Made by a program: the position numbers and the translations under genes. From CAWDBV01 sp963800705 (lineage in GTDB: Bacteria; Actinomycetota; Thermoleophilia; Solirubrobacterales; 70-9): 64,000 bases of DNA. Of the stretch, positions 61,094 through 64,000 are shown in pieces. Where the stretch lies: positions 496,001 through 560,000 of the forward strand of contig CAWDBV010000005.1 in assembly GCA_963800705.1 (NCBI GenBank), written 5' to 3'. The notes under the pieces are model-generated. The model had not been told where the DNA came from, ran no database searches, and worked only from the letters and a program-made list of their open reading frames with translations. Position 1 is the stretch's first letter. Each line of letters starts with the position of its first letter.

Positions 61094-62354
61094 CTATTTG
61101 CCCCGCGAGCGGACCCGGTGCGCGAGGCGGCTCTGGAGCGTGAACAGCTCGATGAACCCGGGGCTCGCGGCCTGGCTGAACTCGCCGCCGGACTCGCCGA
61201 ACGAGGCGAGCGAGCGGTCGTAGAGCGCGTAGGGCGAGGAGCGCGACACCGGGGTCGCCTGGCCCTTGTAGAGCTTCAGCGCCACCTCGCCGGTGACGAA
61301 CTCGTTCGCCGCGTCCATGTAGGCGTCGAGGTCGCCGCGCAGCGGCTCGAGCCAGAGGCCGGCGTAACAGAGGTAGGCCCAGTGGGTCTCGAGCGAGCCC
61401 TTGAAGTTGTTCTGGTGGATGGTCGAGACGAGCTTCTCGAGCTCGCGGTGGGCGGTGAGGATGATCGCCGCGGCGGGGACCTCGTAGAGGTCGCGGACCT
61501 TGAGCCCGACGACGCGGTCCTCGATGTGGTCGACGATCCCGACGCCGTGCTTCCCGCCGAGCTCCGCCGCGGCCTCGATCAGCTCGACGAGCCCGAGCTG
61601 CTTTCCGTCGAGCGAGACGGGCTTGCCGGCCTCGAAGCCGACCGTGACCTCCTCGGCCTCGTCGGGCGCCCGCTCGGGCGGGGTGACGAGCTGGAAGACG
61701 TCGTCGGGAGGCGCCTGCTCGAGATCCTCGATATCGCGCCCCTCCGAGGAGCGGCCCCAGAGGTTGTCGTCGATCGAGTACGGCGCCGCCTCGCTGCCGC
61801 CCTTGACCGGGATGCCGTGCTCGCGCGCGTAGGCGATCTCCTCCTCCCTGCCCATCTCCCACTCGCGTACCGGGGCGATCACCTTCAGCTCCGGGTCGAG
61901 CGTCGCGATCGTCGCCTCGATCCGGACCTGGTCATTGCCCTTGCCGGTGCAGCCGTGGGCGATCGTGTCGCAGCCGTGCTCGCGCGCCGCCTCGACGGCG
62001 AGCTTCGCGATCAGCGGCCGGCCGAGCGCGGTGAAGAGCGGGTAACCGCCGCCGTAGAGCGCGTTGGCCTTGATCGCCGGCAGCACGTACTCGCTCGGCG
62101 AACTCCTCGCGCGCGTCGACCAGCACCGCCTCGACGGCGCCGAGGTCCTTGGCCTTGCCGGTGACGACGTCCCAGTCCTCGCCGGGCTGGCCGAGGTCGA
62201 TGGTCAGCGCCACGACCTCGGCGTCGTAGGAGTCCTGGATCCACTTCAGCATCACGCTCGTGTCGAGCCCGCCCGAGTAGAGCAGCAGCACCTTGGCGAC
62301 CTGGTCTGGATCGGCCTGGTAGGAGGCGATTCTGGGGTTTCTTTCCGGGCTCAC
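61094..62354 (-). CDS. argG: Argininosuccinate synthase (frameshifted)
   Basis: ArgG joins citrulline and aspartate with ATP in arginine synthesis. Repaired length is about 419 aa. The ATP pyrophosphatase loop LLLYSGGLDTSVMLKWI is near residue 25. At about 62093 the frame is lost; dropping one C turns AERVRAAG into AEEYVLPAIKANALYGGGYPLFTALGRPLIAK. AHGCTGKGNDQVR near 125, YSIDDNLWGRSSEGRDIED near 190 and GGKHGVGIVDHIEDRVVGLKVRDLYE near 275 follow as in the family. GTG 62354 is the only start before the P-loop. argD lies 1.1 kb away on the same strand. Confidence 0.92.
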
Positions 62355-62377
62355 GGAGCGCCGAAGTGTGGCAGGGC

Positions 62378-62383
62378 GATAAT
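62378..62383 (+). promoter_or_regulatory. Putative -10 element of the sortase gene
   Basis: GATAAT ends 7 bases before the sortase ATG, in a 36-base divergent spacer with argG. It is followed by CCCGC as at menB. The distance fits a leaderless transcript. No -35 element is evident. Confidence 0.4.
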
Positions 62384-62390
62384 CCCGCGA

Positions 62391-63089
62391 ATGCAGAGGT
62401 TCACCCGTGTTCTCTCTACCGTCCTGATCACCGCCGGGCTCGTCGTGCTCGCCGACGCTGGGCTGACGCTGCTCTGGCAGGAGCCTCTCTCGGCCGCCTA
62501 CGCCGAGTTCCAGCAGGGCAAGGCCGAGGACGAGCTCGCCCAGCTCGAGGACGAGTTCCCGAGCGCCGCCGACCTGGCCGCGGTCGCCGGCGTCAGCGGC
62601 GACGTCGAGCGAACCGCGATCCTCGCGCAGCTGTTCAAACAGCGGGTCAAGATCGGCGACGCGATCGGGCGGATCGACATCGACCGCATCAACCTCGACA
62701 TCGTGCTCATGCAGGGCACCGACACCTCGACCCTGCAGCGAGGCCCCGGCCACTACGAGGACACCCCGATGCCCGGCCAGGGCAAGACGACCGCGATCGC
62801 CGGACACCGCACCACATACCTGGCGCCGTTTCGCCACATCGACGAGCTGAAGCCGGGCGACGAGATCCGGATCTCGATGCCCTACGCGGCGCTCACGTAC
62901 ACGATGACCAAGAAGGAGATCGTCGATCCCGGCGACGTCGAGATCATCGACCCGGTCGGCTTCGAGCAGCTCGTGCTCACGGCCTGCCACCCCGTCCACA
63001 GCGCCGCGCAGCGCTACGCGGTGTTCGCGAAGCTGACCCGGATCGACGGCTTCGCGCCGGGCGGCACGGGCGCCTGGATCAGTCCGTAG
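62391..63089 (+). CDS. Class E-like sortase
   Basis: A 232-aa membrane-anchored transpeptidase. One N-terminal span (RVLSTVLITAGLVVLADAGLTLLW) precedes a helical spacer (residues 35-85). The catalytic domain starts near 90. The catalytic His is in TTAIAGHRTTYLAPF near 140, the Cys in LVLTACHPVHSAAQRYAVFAKL near 200 and the Arg in the same stretch. The TACHP form of the active site fits class E or related actinobacterial sortases better than class A. Known class E enzymes prefer LAXTG-type signals. I found no such signal in the secreted proteins of this window. It is divergent from argG. Confidence 0.82.
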   Translation: MQRFTRVLSTVLITAGLVVLADAGLTLLWQEPLSAAYAEFQQGKAEDELAQLEDEFPSAADLAAVAGVSGDVERTAILAQLFKQRVKIGDAIGRIDIDRINLDIVLMQGTDTSTLQRGPGHYEDTPMPGQGKTTAIAGHRTTYLAPFRHIDELKPGDEIRISMPYAALTYTMTKKEIVDPGDVEIIDPVGFEQLVLTACHPVHSAAQRYAVFAKLTRIDGFAPGGTGAWISP

Positions 63090-63092
63090 CCG

Positions 63093-63464
63093 CTAGAGCC
63101 CGGGGCCGGGCGCGGGGGTGCCGCCCGAGGGCGGCTGCTGCGGAGTCGTGCGGGTGGGCTGCGTCTGCGTCGTCGGCTGGGTCTGGGTGGTCGTCTGGCG
63201 GGTCGTGGTCTGTTCCTGGGTCGTTTCCTCTTCCTCTGTGGTCGTCTCCTCCTCGGTGATGCTCTCGAGCGTCACCGAGTCCTCGTCGTCGGAGGAGTCG
63301 TCGCCGCTGACGATGATGAATCCGACCACGAGGCCGATGATGATCGCGATCAGCGCCGCGATCAGCATCCGGTTGCCGCCGCCGCCGCCATCGTCGTAGT
63401 CGTCACCGCCTCGGCGCGGGTCGCCCTGGCCGCCGGGCATGACTCTGGTTCGGTCCTCGTTCAC
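63093..63464 (-). CDS. Single-span membrane protein with Thr/Gln/Glu-rich outer tail
   Basis: A 123-aa protein. A Gly/Asp-rich cytoplasmic N-terminus (GGDDYDDGGGGGNR) leads to one span (MLIAALIAIIIGLVVGFIIVS). The outer part is acidic (DDSSDDEDS), then Thr/Glu and Thr/Gln rich, ending in a Pro-rich PQQPPSGGTPAPGPGL. The low-complexity tail looks like a wall-spanning stalk. It has no sortase motif although the sortase gene ends 3 bases away, convergently. Function unknown. Confidence 0.6.
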   Translation of the reverse strand: MNEDRTRVMPGGQGDPRRGGDDYDDGGGGGNRMLIAALIAIIIGLVVGFIIVSGDDSSDDEDSVTLESITEEETTTEEEETTQEQTTTRQTTTQTQPTTQTQPTRTTPQQPPSGGTPAPGPGL

Positions 63465-63475
63465 AGGCCGGGAAG

Positions 63476-64000
63476 CTAGCGAAGCACGCGGCCGAAGATC
63501 TCCAGCGCCTCGTCGACCTCGGTATCGCCGATCACGAGCGGCGGCAGCAGACGCAGCGTGCCGGGCACCGGGACGTTGACGACCAGGCCCTGCTCGAGCA
63601 GCGCGGCGACATCAGCGGCGGCGTCGCGGCCCTCGGCGAGCGCGACGCCGAGCATCAGGCCGCGGCCGCGCACCGACTCGACCCCGGGCAGCTCCTCGAG
63701 GCGCTCGATGAGCCTGCCCCCGAGCTCGCGCGCGTTGCGGAGCAGCTCGGGGTCGTCGATGACGTCGAAGGCGGCGAGCGCAGCGCGGGCGACGAGCGGG
63801 CCGCCGGCGAAGGTCGAGCCGTGGTCGCCGGGCTCGAGAACCTCGCCGAGCTCGGGCGTGCTGACCAGCGCGCCGACCGGGAGGCCGCCGCCGAGCGCTT
63901 TCGCGGTGGTGATCAGGTCGGGCCGGGCGGGCAGCTGCTCGTAGGCCCACAGCGATCCGGTCCGCCCCATCCCGGTCTGGATCTCGTCCAGCACCATCAG
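63476..64000 (-). CDS. argD: Acetylornithine aminotransferase, C-terminal part (cut by window edge)
   Basis: Class III PLP aminotransferase; the last 174 residues are present. LMVLDEIQTGMGRTGSLWAYE binds the cofactor, and the Schiff-base Lys lies in TTAKALGGGLPVGAL. HGSTFAGGPLVARAAL and RGRGLMLGVAL follow. This pattern is shared by ArgD, ornithine aminotransferase and succinylornithine aminotransferase; argG 1.1 kb away favours ArgD. The N-terminal half lies beyond base 64000. Confidence 0.88.
   Translation of the reverse strand: MMVLDEIQTGMGRTGSLWAYEQLPARPDLITTAKALGGGLPVGALVSTPELGEVLEPGDHGSTFAGGPLVARAALAAFDVIDDPELLRNARELGGRLIERLEELPGVESVRGRGLMLGVALAEGRDAAADVAALLEQGLVVNVPVPGTLRLLPPLVIGDTEVDEALEIFGRVLR

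Overview
The window is very GC-rich, has almost no intergenic space, uses GTG and TTG starts freely, and mixes Sec-secreted proteins with ordinary biosynthetic genes. The protein families (menaquinone instead of ubiquinone pathway, GatCAB, a class E-like sortase, DUF4389 and DUF4234 membrane proteins, secreted proteins with Lys-rich tails, collagen-like proteins starting with a SNIVGLVALFVALSGTTYAA-like segment) point to a soil-type actinobacterium, most likely Thermoleophilia/Solirubrobacterales. I saw no mobile element, phage gene, CRISPR array, tRNA or rRNA. It reads as core chromosome.

Layout. 0-7 kb: leuA (cut by the left edge), a secreted RTX-like protein, a quinone-oxidoreductase-like protein, serA-serC, and an Orn/Lys/Arg decarboxylase. 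7-13.6 kb: DUF4389 protein, cupin, two secreted proteins (one of 877 aa), DUF4234 protein, ilvC. 13.6-24.2 kb: a nearly complete menaquinone locus (menE divergent from menB-menA-menC-menD, then menF beyond a secreted glycoside hydrolase and a subtilisin). 24.3-26.5 kb: ilvB-ilvH. 26.5-31.3 kb: a surface-glycan region with a GT-C transferase, a UDP-sulfoquinovose synthase (SqdB), a collagen-like protein and a DPM1-like GT2. 31.4-36.9 kb: a secreted Lys-rich protein, type II NADH dehydrogenase with a palindromic operator, and gatCAB. 37-41 kb: GMC oxidoreductase, tandem membrane paralogues, folD. 41.2-48.2 kb: pcrA, cysE-cysK between two related lipoproteins, a cysteine-free Rrf2 regulator, VanZ. 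48-57 kb: HDOD-LuxR protein, gltX, nfo, a Cys-rich protein, dnaE, an EAL protein, SixA. 57-64 kb: a PcsB-like cell-wall protein, two secreted seven-repeat propeller-like proteins with basic Cys tails, argG, sortase, argD (cut by the right edge).

How the genes fit together: Ndh donates electrons to the menaquinone made by the Men enzymes. LeuA, IlvB, IlvH and IlvC cover most of branched-chain amino acid synthesis. SerC and SerA make serine precursors that CysE and CysK turn into cysteine, with the Rrf2 protein as the likely local regulator. GltX and GatCAB fit an indirect Gln-tRNA or Asn-tRNA route. The region also invests heavily in exported proteins and surface sugars.

Two cautions. First, eight interruptions in conserved genes (qor-like, decarboxylase, menA twice, gatA, dnaE twice, argG) all look like a single extra base. 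Sequence error is the default explanation, but the one-way bias deserves a check. Second, several genes (gltX, the 39.8 kb membrane protein, the 61.0 kb secreted protein, the 30.3 kb GT2, the 47.3 kb ORF) have no ATG, GTG or TTG where their N-terminus should be, so those starts are uncertain.
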